A DNA stretch of 64,000 nucleotides from Phyllobacterium zundukense (GTDB lineage Bacteria; Pseudomonadota; Alphaproteobacteria; Rhizobiales; Rhizobiaceae), in assembly GCF_025452195.1 (NCBI RefSeq), contig NZ_CP104973.1, positions 2,649,001 through 2,713,000 on the forward strand, in the 5' to 3' direction. Made by a program: the position numbers and the translations under genes. The notes beneath the pieces were generated by a model, which did not search any database, was not told where the DNA came from, and was given only the letters and a program-made list of their open reading frames with translations. The first letter of the stretch is position 1. Each line of letters starts with the position of its first letter. Below are positions 46,760 to 55,100 of the stretch, piece after piece.

Positions 46760-46837
46760 GTGTGTTCCTCCATTTAAGCGCAGTTTTTTGTATGGCGTAT
46801 GGCTGCGTTGCCAACCGTATACGAATGACAGGCGAGA

Positions 46838-47242
46838 TCAAGCGAGCCGGAAGGGATTGACGATGCGCAATCGGTTCTCGATTACGAGGCCATCGCGCAT
46901 GTCCTCCGACCACAGAACATCGCAACCGCTGAGTATGGCCGAAGCAATCATCAGCGCATCGAAGATTTGAAAGCCGTGCCGTTCCGCAATGGCGATTGCC
47001 TCTTCGTGAACATTGACGTCCATAGAAACAATCTTTGGACAGAGTGTGCAGATCGACGCAAGCGCTTCGCGAATTTCCTCCCAATCCATGCCAAGTTTTC
47101 GTCGAGCGACATTGGTGAACTCGTTCAAAACCTGCACGCCAATTGTGCAACCCTCAGCGAGAAGTTCTTGGGATCTTATGCGACGTGGATCATCGGTAAA
47201 GGCATAAATCAGAACGTTGGTATCAAGAAACTCAGCGGGCAT
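46838..47242 (-). CDS. PIN-domain ribonuclease toxin (VapC-like)
   Basis: 134 residues from MPAEFLDTNVLIYAF at 47242; the open frame to 47320 runs into the antitoxin. PIN acidic residues: Asp7, Glu41 (LNEFTN), Asp95 (IFDALM) and Asp114 (SEDM). It overlaps the AbrB-type antitoxin by 11 bases. The toxin is related to that at 1855 (FLDTN, QVLNEF/QVLQEF, SED...RI.NPFR) although the antitoxins are unrelated in fold. Confidence 0.87.
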   Translation of the reverse strand: MPAEFLDTNVLIYAFTDDPRRIRSQELLAEGCTIGVQVLNEFTNVARRKLGMDWEEIREALASICTLCPKIVSMDVNVHEEAIAIAERHGFQIFDALMIASAILSGCDVLWSEDMRDGLVIENRLRIVNPFRLA

Positions 47243-47462
47243 TGGATTCGTCGCGGTCGAATTTCCAATCCGGCGGAAGTTTCTTCCCAAAAGCGCGGAT
47301 ACGTTCCAGCGCGCGCTCACGACTGCGATCGTGCGCGATTTCGAAGGTACGCTCGTCCGCCACGCGGATTTCGATCTCGGTGCCCTCCTCGAGATCGAGT
47401 GCGTCTACAACCGTTGCGGGCAATCGGATGGCCAGGCTATTGCCCCATTTTGCTACACGCAT
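47232..47462 (-). CDS. AbrB/MazE-type antitoxin
   Basis: 76 residues from MRVAKWGNSLAIRLPATVVDALDLEEGTEIEIRV at 47462, the swapped-hairpin AbrB DNA-binding domain seen in VapB/MazE antitoxins. An ATG at 47474 is in frame but would place the ribosome site GGAG inside the gene; from 47462 the site is six bases upstream. A perfect 12-base inverted repeat lies directly upstream. Confidence 0.85.
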   Translation of the reverse strand: MRVAKWGNSLAIRLPATVVDALDLEEGTEIEIRVADERTFEIAHDRSRERALERIRAFGKKLPPDWKFDRDESNAR

Positions 47463-47472
47463 CATCAGCTCC

Positions 47473-47503
47473 ATTGGATATACAAATCTAATGTATATCC
47501 AAT
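47473..47503 (-). promoter_or_regulatory. perfect palindrome, antitoxin operator
   Basis: ATTGGATATACA (47473-47484) and TGTATATCCAAT (47492-47503) are perfect 12-base arms, seven bases apart, just upstream of the antitoxin start. It very likely binds the AbrB-type antitoxin for autorepression. Confidence 0.75.
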
Positions 47504-47591
47504 GACAACTTTGTCAATATACGACCGCGCGCGTGACTCTGATGAACAGTTGATATTCACGCTATGACGCGACGAAAATGGTGGTTTTCGA

Positions 47592-47638
47592 GCACCGGAG
47601 CACAGAAAAGCGCCATTGCAGGCCGTCAGAGCATGAAT
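47592..47638. repeat. 48-bp dispersed repeat, copy 2
   Basis: Near-identical to 34048-34095 (GCACCGGAGCACAGAAAAGC... to ...GCATGAAT). Lies immediately after the hydrolase 3' end. Confidence 0.7.
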
Positions 47639-47639
47639 C

Positions 47640-48188
47640 TCAGAGTCTTGACAGGAACTGGGCGAATACCATCGAGCCTTCCGGCCAGGGGCCGTGGCCG
47701 GATTCCGAATTGAGATGGCCGCTGTCGCCGGCATCGATGATCATCGAACCCCATGATGCGGCGAGTTCATCGGCCACCTCGTAGGAGCAATAATGATCGT
47801 TGCGGCTGGCGACGACGATGGACGGAAATGTGAATGGTTCCAGTGGGTAGGGACCGAAGGTCATCAGATGTTTCGGCCGGATCTTCGGGTTGGAAACATC
47901 CGGCGGCGTTACCAGAAACGCGCCTTTGACCTTGTCGCCGATCTCGGGAATGGCATGGATGAAGGTCGGCACGCCAAGCGAATGCGCGACTACGACCACC
48001 GGGCGCGTCGCCGCATTGACGGATTTTATCACCTCGGCCACCCAGTCCTCGCGCACGGGTTTCGTCCACTCCGCTTGGCTCACGCGGCGCGCGGTGGAAA
48101 GCTTTGTCTCCCAGCGCGTCTGCCAGTGATCGGGGCCGGAATTGGTATAGCCGGGGACGATGAGAATATCGGTGTCTTTGACTTTCAT
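47640..48188 (-). CDS. RBBP9/YdeN-family alpha/beta hydrolase
   Basis: 182 residues. ILIVPGYTNSGPDHWQTRWE is the YdeN/RBBP9 start. The triad appears as Ser in VVVAHSLGV, Asp in ASRNDHYCSY and His in DSGHLNSESG. These small serine hydrolases have no settled substrate. The gene stands alone. Confidence 0.9.
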   Translation of the reverse strand: MKVKDTDILIVPGYTNSGPDHWQTRWETKLSTARRVSQAEWTKPVREDWVAEVIKSVNAATRPVVVVAHSLGVPTFIHAIPEIGDKVKGAFLVTPPDVSNPKIRPKHLMTFGPYPLEPFTFPSIVVASRNDHYCSYEVADELAASWGSMIIDAGDSGHLNSESGHGPWPEGSMVFAQFLSRL

Positions 48189-48395
48189 GCGCCGTATTTA
48201 GGAAAAATGGCGGTGGTGTGCAATATGGGCATGCCTGGCGAACGCTGCGAGCAGGGATATACCAGGTCTCGGCAGTCTTCGTTATCGATACCGACGAAAA
48301 GGCGCTTGTCCTTCCAATGAAGTAAGGTAAGGAGCGTTGGCCGGGCCAAAAATCGAAACCCGGCCTCGTTAGCTTGCTTTCAGGAGCCACCTACC

Positions 48396-49831
48396 ATGCT
48401 CGATCTGCTTGTCTCGCCACTTTTCCAAATCGTCGTGCTGGGTGTTGCAGGCATCGTCGTCTGGCATTTGCAAGGGCGCGGTCGTCCGACAGCCCGCCTT
48501 CTGGTCCAGATCGCTTTCTTTGCCGCCATGACGGCAATATTGTTCGCAAACGGTATCTCGCCTCTCAAGTTCGAGCCAATGAGAGAAGGCGGCGCTATGC
48601 TCATCGCAGCCAAGACGCTGTGGTGGGTACATCTGGCCTGGGCCTCGATCGGTTTTGTCCGCATCTATATTGTCCTCGACGGCAGGCCGCGCGAAGCCCG
48701 GGTGTTGCAGGACCTGATCATCGCCATGGTCTATCTTGCGGTTGCGCTCTCGGTCCTCGCCTTCGTGTTTGACTTTGCAATCGGAACACTCCTCGCGACC
48801 TCCGGCGTCATCGCGATCATACTCGGCCTTGCCTTGCAGAGCACCCTGAACGATCTCTTTTCCGGATTGGCACTCACATTGGGACGCCCGTATGGAATCG
48901 GTGACTGGATCATCCTGACCGACGGCACCGAAGGACGGGTGGCTGAGAGCACCTGGCGTTCAACCCATATCCTGACGCCGGCAAACAACATCGTCGTTTT
49001 GCCGAACAGCTTTCTGGCCAAGATCGGACGACGAACGTCAATCGTCCTGACGAGACGCATCTGCTGGTTCTGCCGCTGCGTGTGAAGCCGGTGCACCCGC
49101 CATCTTTTGTCGTCGAGAAGATGCGGCAAGCGATGATTGGTGCAAACAACATCATTCACGATCCTGCTCCCGTTGTCGCGCTGAAGGGTATCGACGCCTT
49201 TGCCATGGACATCGAACTGCAATTCCGCGTCAGGCATCCCTCAGATAGAATTCCTGCCAGAAACGAGCTTATCGATCTGGTCTACCGCCAATGTATCGAG
49301 ACGGGCATTTCTCTTGCCCTGCCGGCGTCGTCTTCCGTCCTTGTTGAAAATATTCACACCAATCATGCCTCACAGGCCACGTTGCAGGAATTGTTGCAGA
49401 GCAATCCGATCTTTGCGGATATCGAACAGGCCGAGCTGCATAAACTGGCAGCGTCGGCGAAACTGCGGCAGTACCGGCCCGGAGCTATCATTTTCGAAGC
49501 GGCGGATAGTGCATCGAACCTGATGATTGTCCGCTCCGGAGCTGCATCGGCCCTTTATGATGGCGCAGAAGTCCTGCGACTTGCACCGGGTGCCATATTT
49601 GGCCAGATCGATGGTGTGCCCCGGACCACCAAATACGAAGCTTTGACCGTGGTCGAAACCTATGAAATTGACGGACTGACCTTGGCGACGCTGTTCAAAG
49701 ATCACCCCGAAATGCAAGACAACCTTACCCGGCACCTGTCCGGTATTACCGGGAATGGATCGGCGGCGGGCTCTTCCCGAGGGGAGCATGCATCCATCCT
49801 GCGTACTGTTCGAGGCTTGTTGGGTAAATGA
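48396..49831 (+). pseudogene. mechanosensitive channel with cNMP-binding domain, frameshifted
   Basis: Two frames form one gene. The first (48396-49085) has membrane spans and the MscS pore/beta region (TSGVIAIILGLALQSTLNDLFSGLALTLGRPYGIGDWIIL ... NNIVVLPNSFLAKIG). Near base 49027 the frame is lost and a stop follows at 49085. Reading the other frame from 49031 gives TNVNRPDETHLLVLPLRVKPVHPP, exactly the expected continuation, then the channel C-terminus and a cyclic-nucleotide-binding domain (LLQSNPIFADIEQAELHKLAA ... PGAIIFEAAD ... GAIFGQ). One missing base explains it. It may be a real lesion or a sequencing error. Confidence 0.8.
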
Positions 49832-49919
49832 ATAAATGCACAATTTCTTCTCGGCGCTGTCGGCAAATGCCACTGCCGTTCGTCTTTAACGCATAACGGC
49901 AGCACTGAAGGAGACTAAA

Positions 49920-50579
49920 ATGAGAAAGATCGTTACTGGTGCTTTTGTGAGCCTCGACGGTGTCATGCAGGCACCGGGCGGCCCCGACGAAGACCCGATT
50001 GGCGGCTTCAAGTATGGCGGCTGGGTTGCACCCTACTTTGACAAGACAGGGGAAGAGGCGGTGGGCGAGATGTTTGCCAAGCCTTTCGACCTTCTGCTCG
50101 GCAGGAAAACCTATGATATTTTCGCTGCACATTGGCCTTATGCCGGCGCTGACGATCCGATCGGTCCGTTGTTCGACCGCATCACCAAATATGTCGCGAC
50201 CCGCAACCCGAACCTGAAGCTCGATTGGCAGAACAGCCAAACCCTGGGCCCGGACGTGGTGGCGACCGTCACCAAGCTGAAAAACGAGGACGGGCCGGAT
50301 CTGCTCACCCAAGGCTCGACCGATTTCTTGAAAACCCTGTTCGAAAATGACCTGATCGACGAGATGAACGTCTTTATCTTTCCGCTCATATTAGGGAAGG
50401 GCAAGAAGCTGTTCAGCGACGATGCCTCTCCCGCCGCGTTGAAACTCGTTTCCTCAAAGGTCTCGGACACCGGCGTCACGGTCAACAAATACGTTCGCGC
50501 GGGGGACATCGTGACCGGCTCGTTCGAATTCGAACAGCCGACCGACGCAGAGTTGGCACGGCGTAGAAACCTGACGTGA
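49920..50579 (+). CDS. dihydrofolate-reductase-like (RibD C-terminal) protein
   Basis: 219 residues. MRKIVTGAFVSLDGVMQAPGG, LLLGRKTYDIFAAHWP and the C-terminal TLFENDLIDEMNVFIFPLILGKGKKLF are the RibD_C/YwjB-like reductase pattern. Members bind NADPH, but most have no known substrate. AAGGAG lies seven or eight bases before the ATG. Stand-alone gene. Confidence 0.88.
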   Translation: MRKIVTGAFVSLDGVMQAPGGPDEDPIGGFKYGGWVAPYFDKTGEEAVGEMFAKPFDLLLGRKTYDIFAAHWPYAGADDPIGPLFDRITKYVATRNPNLKLDWQNSQTLGPDVVATVTKLKNEDGPDLLTQGSTDFLKTLFENDLIDEMNVFIFPLILGKGKKLFSDDASPAALKLVSSKVSDTGVTVNKYVRAGDIVTGSFEFEQPTDAELARRRNLT

Positions 50580-50619
50580 ACCGATCAACGGTGAGGGTCG
50601 CACCTGACTATCCGGGAAT

Positions 50620-50970
50620 TCAGACCTTCTCCTTCTTTTTCGCCGGAGTTTTCTTCGCCGGTTCATCCGTCTCGTCCGGCGCGGGGGTCAACAGCTTGCG
50701 CAGTTGGCCAATCTTGTCTTTCACCAATGGGCGAAAGCGGGACGCACGGTAAGGCATGTCGGCGGCGCCGTAACCTTCGGGGCCGTCATCATTGCCGCGG
50801 TGGATTTCCTCGACCTTGATGCCGACGAATTCGCCATCGACGTAGTGCTGATACATGCCAATCCAGCGGATGGTGTAGATCTGGCCTTTTCGGATGATTT
50901 GATCGATGCTGACATTCTTGAACTTGTCGGCGATACAAACGACTTTCTGTCCGACATAAAAGTCGTTCAT
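50620..50970 (-). CDS. hypothetical protein with basic tail
   Basis: 116 residues from MNDFYVGQKVVCIADKFKN at 50970, after GAGGG; the frame open to 51207 has no family-like sequence. Short beta-rich segments (KGQIYTIRWIGMYQHYVDGEFVGIKVEEIHRG) suggest an SH3-like barrel, and the C-terminus is a Lys/Pro/Thr tail (EPAKKTPAKKKEKV). I recognise similar rhizobial hypothetical proteins but no function. Confidence 0.65.
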   Translation of the reverse strand: MNDFYVGQKVVCIADKFKNVSIDQIIRKGQIYTIRWIGMYQHYVDGEFVGIKVEEIHRGNDDGPEGYGAADMPYRASRFRPLVKDKIGQLRKLLTPAPDETDEPAKKTPAKKKEKV

Positions 50971-51152
50971 GATATTACCCTCGCCTAACCAAAGCAGGCT
51001 CAAATGAGCGTGCTGCCGCGATAGAGTCAACCAAAACAGTTGCCGATGCCACTCTGCGCGCCCCCCACAAGAGCCTCGACGTCTACATTCACGCCCGCGA
51101 TATGGGTATTGACACGCAGCAATGGTGTCAGAACCAATAGAGACGCCACGCG

Positions 51153-51193
51153 GCGGCCCTGTCTCCGCTTTGACAAGAGGGAGGCAGGGCCGC
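51153..51193. terminator. hairpin downstream of the glycoside hydrolase gene
   Basis: GCGGCCCTG (51153-51161) and CAGGGCCGC (51185-51193) are perfect nine-base arms 36 bases beyond the hydrolase stop. No T-run follows on either strand, so it is only a possible terminator. Confidence 0.35.
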
Positions 51194-51228
51194 TCGAATA
51201 CCCTCACCAGTTAGTCTAAGGTCGAGGG

Positions 51229-52989
51229 TTAGGGATTCTTCAATATGATCTCAACTTGATGGTAACCCTTCAGTTCCGGGCCGATGACGTAGTCGTTGGC
51301 TGTCTTGCAGCCGTCGACCTTCATGGATTCAATCCTGCTGCCCTCACCCTTAAGATTGATCGTCAAAACGGAACCACGATACTTCACCCCCTCAAGGGTC
51401 GCACCTTCCCAACCTTTTGGCAGGACGGGTTGGAACGCCAAACCGCTTGTTTCCGGTTGCAACCCGAAAAGGCCGCTATAGACCATCCTGAGATATGCCG
51501 TTGCCGACCAGGTCTGATGCGGTTCCGATTTCCCCCAATGTCTTCCCGATTGCCATCCGCCGTCAGGTTCTCCGGTTTGCGCATTGTAAATCTCGTAGAA
51601 TTGCTTGCTCGCGGTCGCCATTTTGGCCAGATTCGTCATTTCAGTGGCGAAGGGCGCGGTCGCACCAGCCTTCGCCATTGCGTTGGCCCAAAATCCTTGG
51701 ACTATCGGCCACACGATGTTGTTATGGCGGCCCGGCTCCTGATCGGAATAACGCTCAAAGGGAGGATAGACGTCTGTTATTCCCCATGGCTCGACATGCG
51801 TATTGGCCACGATTGAGCCGGTCCTGTCCTTGTCCGCGATGCCGAAAAGGATGGCGAAAGACAAGCCCGTGCCTTCGTGATAGGTCTCCGGCGCGTCTTT
51901 GGTTGCGTCGAGCAGCAAATATCCATAGATATTGGCGTCCGGCCGCCAGAATTTTTTATTTATTGTGATCTTCAGGGCATCGGCTTCGGCATCGAATCCT
52001 TTGGCCGCTTCTGTGTTGTTCAACGTACCAGCCATTTTGGCGGCACTGCGATAGGCTTCGTAATGTACGGCATTCGTGCTTAGGGTCATTATTTTGTCGG
52101 TTCCAGAAGAGCCCAAAACGAAGCTGTCCCCTTGCTCGTTGTCGGCAAGAGAGTCGGGATATCCAGCAATTCCATCATTGAAGAAGGAGGGACCCGTATA
52201 AAGTCCTGCATTCTCATCGAAGCTCTCGGTTTTTCTCACTTTCAGCGTGTTCACCGAGGTTTTGTAGGCTTGGTACAGGAACTCCTTGTCGCCGGTCAGC
52301 AGGTAATGATTCCAGGCGGACACGATCCATATGACATGGTCCCACCACTGATTGTCCTGTTGAACGATAAGGCTGCCGTCATTGGTCGGGTTCACCACTG
52401 CCCAAAGCGTGTTGCGGGCTAGATCGGGTGCAATGAGGCTGGCGGCATTCCAGGTGTTCACCGCCGAGTCGCGCGACCAGGCCGTCGGATATCCGCCACC
52501 AGCGCGCAACATTTTTGCTGGGTTGCCTGTCAGCAGTTTCGATTCACGGTGATCAGCATCGGCATTGATCTGATTGATTTCGAGAAGATTCTTGAGGGCC
52601 ATGTCATATGGGCCAGCAAAAAGTTCCTGACGATCCTTTTTGCTAAACGACAATTTTGGAGTCGGGCCAGCCTCGACGTATTCTTTCAATCCATTCGAGT
52701 CGATTTTGCAACTAACTATGGCCGGCAGGATTTGAACTGCCGGGTCGCCAGTCGTTTTCCCGTCGCTTCCGCCAGCATCGACGCTCGTTTGCTCAGTATT
52801 GGTGCTTGTCCCCTCGGAATTGTTTTTTGCTTCCGCAGTATCGGTGATGGCCGTTCCGGAGTTGTTGGTGAATGTGCCCCTGGTGTTGGCTTGTGGCCTA
52901 TCTTCGTTGCAGCCGGAGATGATCGTGGCACCGAGAATAGTCAATATCACTGACGTTTTGAATATTGCAGTGCAGCAATTTGATTTAAT
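51229..52989 (-). CDS. glycoside-hydrolase lipoprotein, (alpha/alpha)6 trehalase/GH63-like
   Basis: The catalytic part is an (alpha/alpha)6-barrel like MGH1/GH63 enzymes: LRAGGGYPTAWSRDSAVNTWNAASL, IVQQDNQWWDHVIWIVSAWNHYL, ETYHEGTGLSFA, GRHNNIVWPIVQGFWA and HWGKSEPHQTWSATAYLRM. Substrate is probably an alpha-linked glucoside or mannoside, not assignable. The only ordinary start is GTG 52950, which lacks a ribosome site and gives a 13-residue signal without positive charge. An ATT at 52989 has GGAGG exactly seven bases upstream and would yield KSNCCTAIFKTSVILTILGA before the lipobox (ISGC), so I prefer it. The linker (EGTSTNTEQTSVDAGG) resembles that of the S10 lipoprotein. Confidence 0.72.
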   Translation of the reverse strand: MKSNCCTAIFKTSVILTILGATIISGCNEDRPQANTRGTFTNNSGTAITDTAEAKNNSEGTSTNTEQTSVDAGGSDGKTTGDPAVQILPAIVSCKIDSNGLKEYVEAGPTPKLSFSKKDRQELFAGPYDMALKNLLEINQINADADHRESKLLTGNPAKMLRAGGGYPTAWSRDSAVNTWNAASLIAPDLARNTLWAVVNPTNDGSLIVQQDNQWWDHVIWIVSAWNHYLLTGDKEFLYQAYKTSVNTLKVRKTESFDENAGLYTGPSFFNDGIAGYPDSLADNEQGDSFVLGSSGTDKIMTLSTNAVHYEAYRSAAKMAGTLNNTEAAKGFDAEADALKITINKKFWRPDANIYGYLLLDATKDAPETYHEGTGLSFAILFGIADKDRTGSIVANTHVEPWGITDVYPPFERYSDQEPGRHNNIVWPIVQGFWANAMAKAGATAPFATEMTNLAKMATASKQFYEIYNAQTGEPDGGWQSGRHWGKSEPHQTWSATAYLRMVYSGLFGLQPETSGLAFQPVLPKGWEGATLEGVKYRGSVLTINLKGEGSRIESMKVDGCKTANDYVIGPELKGYHQVEIILKNP

Positions 52990-53171
52990 TATAATTCCTC
53001 CACTACAAAATTTTCTTATAAATACTTCTAAGACGCTTAATCTGTAGTAGAAAATATTGAGAACTTCTATTGAACTTTGGAATGAGGTTTGGGCCTGGTG
53101 GTGACAAATACCTTCATCCGTTTAAATCATCGATGCTGCCAACCCTTCGATTCTATCTTATGGAGACGCGC

Positions 53172-54155
53172 ATGACGATATTGGTGACAGGAAGCTCAGG
53201 TCATCTGGGCGAGGCGCTTGTGCGCACATTGCAGGGCAGAGGTCGCGAGGTCGCCGGGCTCGATATCGCGGCGGGTCCGTTCACCAGCCATCTTGGTTCG
53301 GTAGCAGACCGCCCTTTCGTCAAACGCTGCATGGCGGGTATCGAGGCCGTCTTCCATGCGGCCACGCTGCACAAGCCGCATGTCGGCACGCACATGCGGC
53401 AGGATTTCGTCGATACCAATATCACCGGCACCTTGAACCTGCTGGAAGAAGCCGTGGCGGCGGGCGTCAAATCCTTCATCTATACCAGTACAACGAGTGT
53501 CTTTGGCGACGCGCTGGTGCCACCCGTAGCTGCGCCGGCCGCCTGGATTACCGAGGATGTGCGGCCTGTCCCCAAGAACATCTATGGGGTGACCAAGGCA
53601 GCAGCCGAAGACCTTTGCCAGCTGTTTCATCGCAACCAGCGATTGGCGACTATGGTGTTGCGCACCTCGCGGTTTTTCCCGGAAGAAGATGACGACAAGG
53701 ACGTGCGAAACAGCTTTGCCGATGAAAACATCAAGCTGAATGAGTTTCTCTACCGTCGGGTAGATATCGAAGACATCGTCAGCGCGCATCTTCTGGCGGC
53801 GGAAAAGGCGCCTGCACGGGGTTTTCGCCGCTATATCATCAGCGCGACGACACCGTTTGAGCCAGACGATCTGGCCGATTTGCGCACCGATGCCCCGCGT
53901 GCCGTGCAGCGCCGCGTCCCAGAATACGCGGCGGAGTTTGCGCAACGCGGTTGGAAAATGGTGCCGAGCATCGACCGTGTGTATGTCAATGAGCGCGCGC
54001 GGACAGAACTCGGCTGGCAGCCGAAATATGATTTCCGGTCTCTCATTGAACGGCTGAGAGCAGGTGAGGATACACGCAGTCCGTTGGCTAGGCTGATTGG
54101 CGCAAAAGGCTACCATGCGGAGAGGTTCGGTGAGGGGCCATATCCGGTAGAGTGA
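53172..54155 (+). CDS. NAD-dependent epimerase/dehydratase family protein
   Basis: 327 residues from MTILVTGSSGHLGEALVRTL at 53172, after GGAGA; an upstream Met at 53160 is possible. It is an extended SDR: TGSSGHLG cofactor turn, FHAATLHKPHV, Ser/Thr in YTSTTSVFG and YGVTK (YxxxK). The C-terminus (LGWQPKYDFRSLIERLRAGED) is epimerase-like. Substrate unknown. Its stop codon adjoins the first HicAB operator. Confidence 0.9.
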   Translation: MTILVTGSSGHLGEALVRTLQGRGREVAGLDIAAGPFTSHLGSVADRPFVKRCMAGIEAVFHAATLHKPHVGTHMRQDFVDTNITGTLNLLEEAVAAGVKSFIYTSTTSVFGDALVPPVAAPAAWITEDVRPVPKNIYGVTKAAAEDLCQLFHRNQRLATMVLRTSRFFPEEDDDKDVRNSFADENIKLNEFLYRRVDIEDIVSAHLLAAEKAPARGFRRYIISATTPFEPDDLADLRTDAPRAVQRRVPEYAAEFAQRGWKMVPSIDRVYVNERARTELGWQPKYDFRSLIERLRAGEDTRSPLARLIGAKGYHAERFGEGPYPVE

Positions 54156-54156
54156 A

Positions 54157-54179
54157 TTGGTGCATTTATATGCACGCAA
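54157..54179. promoter_or_regulatory. HicB operator-like palindrome, imperfect copy
   Basis: TTGGTGCA (54157-54164), six-base spacer, then TGCACGCAA (54171-54179), with the same core and spacer as the perfect copy 44 bases downstream. Confidence 0.5.
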
Positions 54180-54199
54180 GGATTGACTCTTGCAGAAAA

Positions 54200-54223
54200 T
54201 TTGGTGCACTATAATGCACCAAA
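54200..54223. promoter_or_regulatory. HicB operator-like palindrome, perfect copy
   Basis: TTTGGTGCA (54200-54208), spacer CTATAA, TGCACCAAA (54215-54223). It ends 12 bases before the hicA start, a good place for HicB to repress the pair. The spacer resembles a -10 box. Confidence 0.65.
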
Positions 54224-54234
54224 GATGGATCAAA

Positions 54235-54414
54235 ATGCCTAAGCCAGAGATCGTTGCGCGGCTAGAAGCCGAGGGATGGATCAATGTCGGTGGTGGCAAT
54301 CACGACCGTTTTATCCATAAGGATAGACCGGAGCTCATGATTCCAGTACCCCGTCACCGCGAATTGTCTCCTGGAACGGCGAGATCCATCGCGAAGGCAG
54401 CGGGTTGGATGTAA
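54235..54414 (+). CDS. hicA: HicA-type mRNA interferase toxin
   Basis: 59 residues from MPKPEIVARLEAEGWINVGGGNHDRFIHKDRP. The double-stranded RNA-binding-like fold and the catalytic His in GGNHDRF are HicA features; RHRELSPGTARSIAKAAGW is the typical C-terminus. It is followed after 48 bases by the antitoxin, the normal hicAB order. Earlier in-frame Mets exist, but they overlap the operator. Confidence 0.88.
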   Translation: MPKPEIVARLEAEGWINVGGGNHDRFIHKDRPELMIPVPRHRELSPGTARSIAKAAGWM

Positions 54415-54462
54415 GCGACCCGCTGTTGGCCTCAGGGTCACGACCGAAAGGAACATGGCAAA

Positions 54463-54858
54463 ATGACCTATTATGTTGGAATACTGGATGGAACCGGTGC
54501 TGTCTGGGGTGTACGCATTCCAGATGTTTCTGGCTGTGTTGGGGCAGGGGCGAGCCCCGAACAGGCAATTGCTGACGTGACAATCGCTCTTCGCGACGTG
54601 ATGGCCCATAGGCGTGGAGGCGGCTTCGAGATACCGGCCCCATCCTCGGTCTCAGCCATTCTTGCGTCAGGTGAAATTCAAGCCGGCGAAACGATCGTTA
54701 TGATTCCACTGGTCCTTGATTCCGGGCGAACAGTACGTGCCAATCTCACGATGGATGCGGGATTGCTGGATGCTATTGATGAGGCGGCGACGCTTCGCGG
54801 TGTGACTCGTTCCGCCTTTGTCGCGAGCGCAGCGCGGGAAAAAATTGAGGCAGCGTGA
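54463..54858 (+). CDS. hicB: HicB-family antitoxin
   Basis: 131 residues. The N-terminal partial RNase H fold (YVGILDGTGAVWGVRIPDVSGCVGAGASPEQAIADV) neutralises HicA, and the C-terminal ribbon-helix-helix (RANLTMDAGLLDAIDEAATLRGVTRSAFVASAARE) binds DNA. Two palindromes upstream of hicA are the expected targets. A repeat element follows 38 bases after its stop. Confidence 0.9.
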   Translation: MTYYVGILDGTGAVWGVRIPDVSGCVGAGASPEQAIADVTIALRDVMAHRRGGGFEIPAPSSVSAILASGEIQAGETIVMIPLVLDSGRTVRANLTMDAGLLDAIDEAATLRGVTRSAFVASAAREKIEAA

Positions 54859-54896
54859 TTATCGCCGCTCCGGACGGCATACTTCCTACCGCCCCT

Positions 54897-54971
54897 ACCT
54901 CCCTCATGGTGAGCTTGTCGAACCACGCAAAACAGTGGTGCGTGGTCCGACAAGCTCACCATGAGGGAGGT
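54897..54971. repeat. inverted-repeat element IR-8, short-loop topology
   Basis: 33-base arms (54897-54929, 54939-54971) with one mismatch and a nine-base loop. The arms face as in IR-1 (CCTCCCTCAT outermost), the opposite of the long-loop copies. The loop length is identical to that in IR-1. Confidence 0.9.
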
Positions 54972-55100
54972 GAGTAAACAATCCCCATCAATCGGTTCAC
55001 TATTTGTGAACAAGCTGTTCGCGCGCGCCGGGCTTGTTTCTGGCGTCGACAAAGCCGACCTTAGCAACAACGAAACTGATATGTTGCGAGGGGATGGGTT

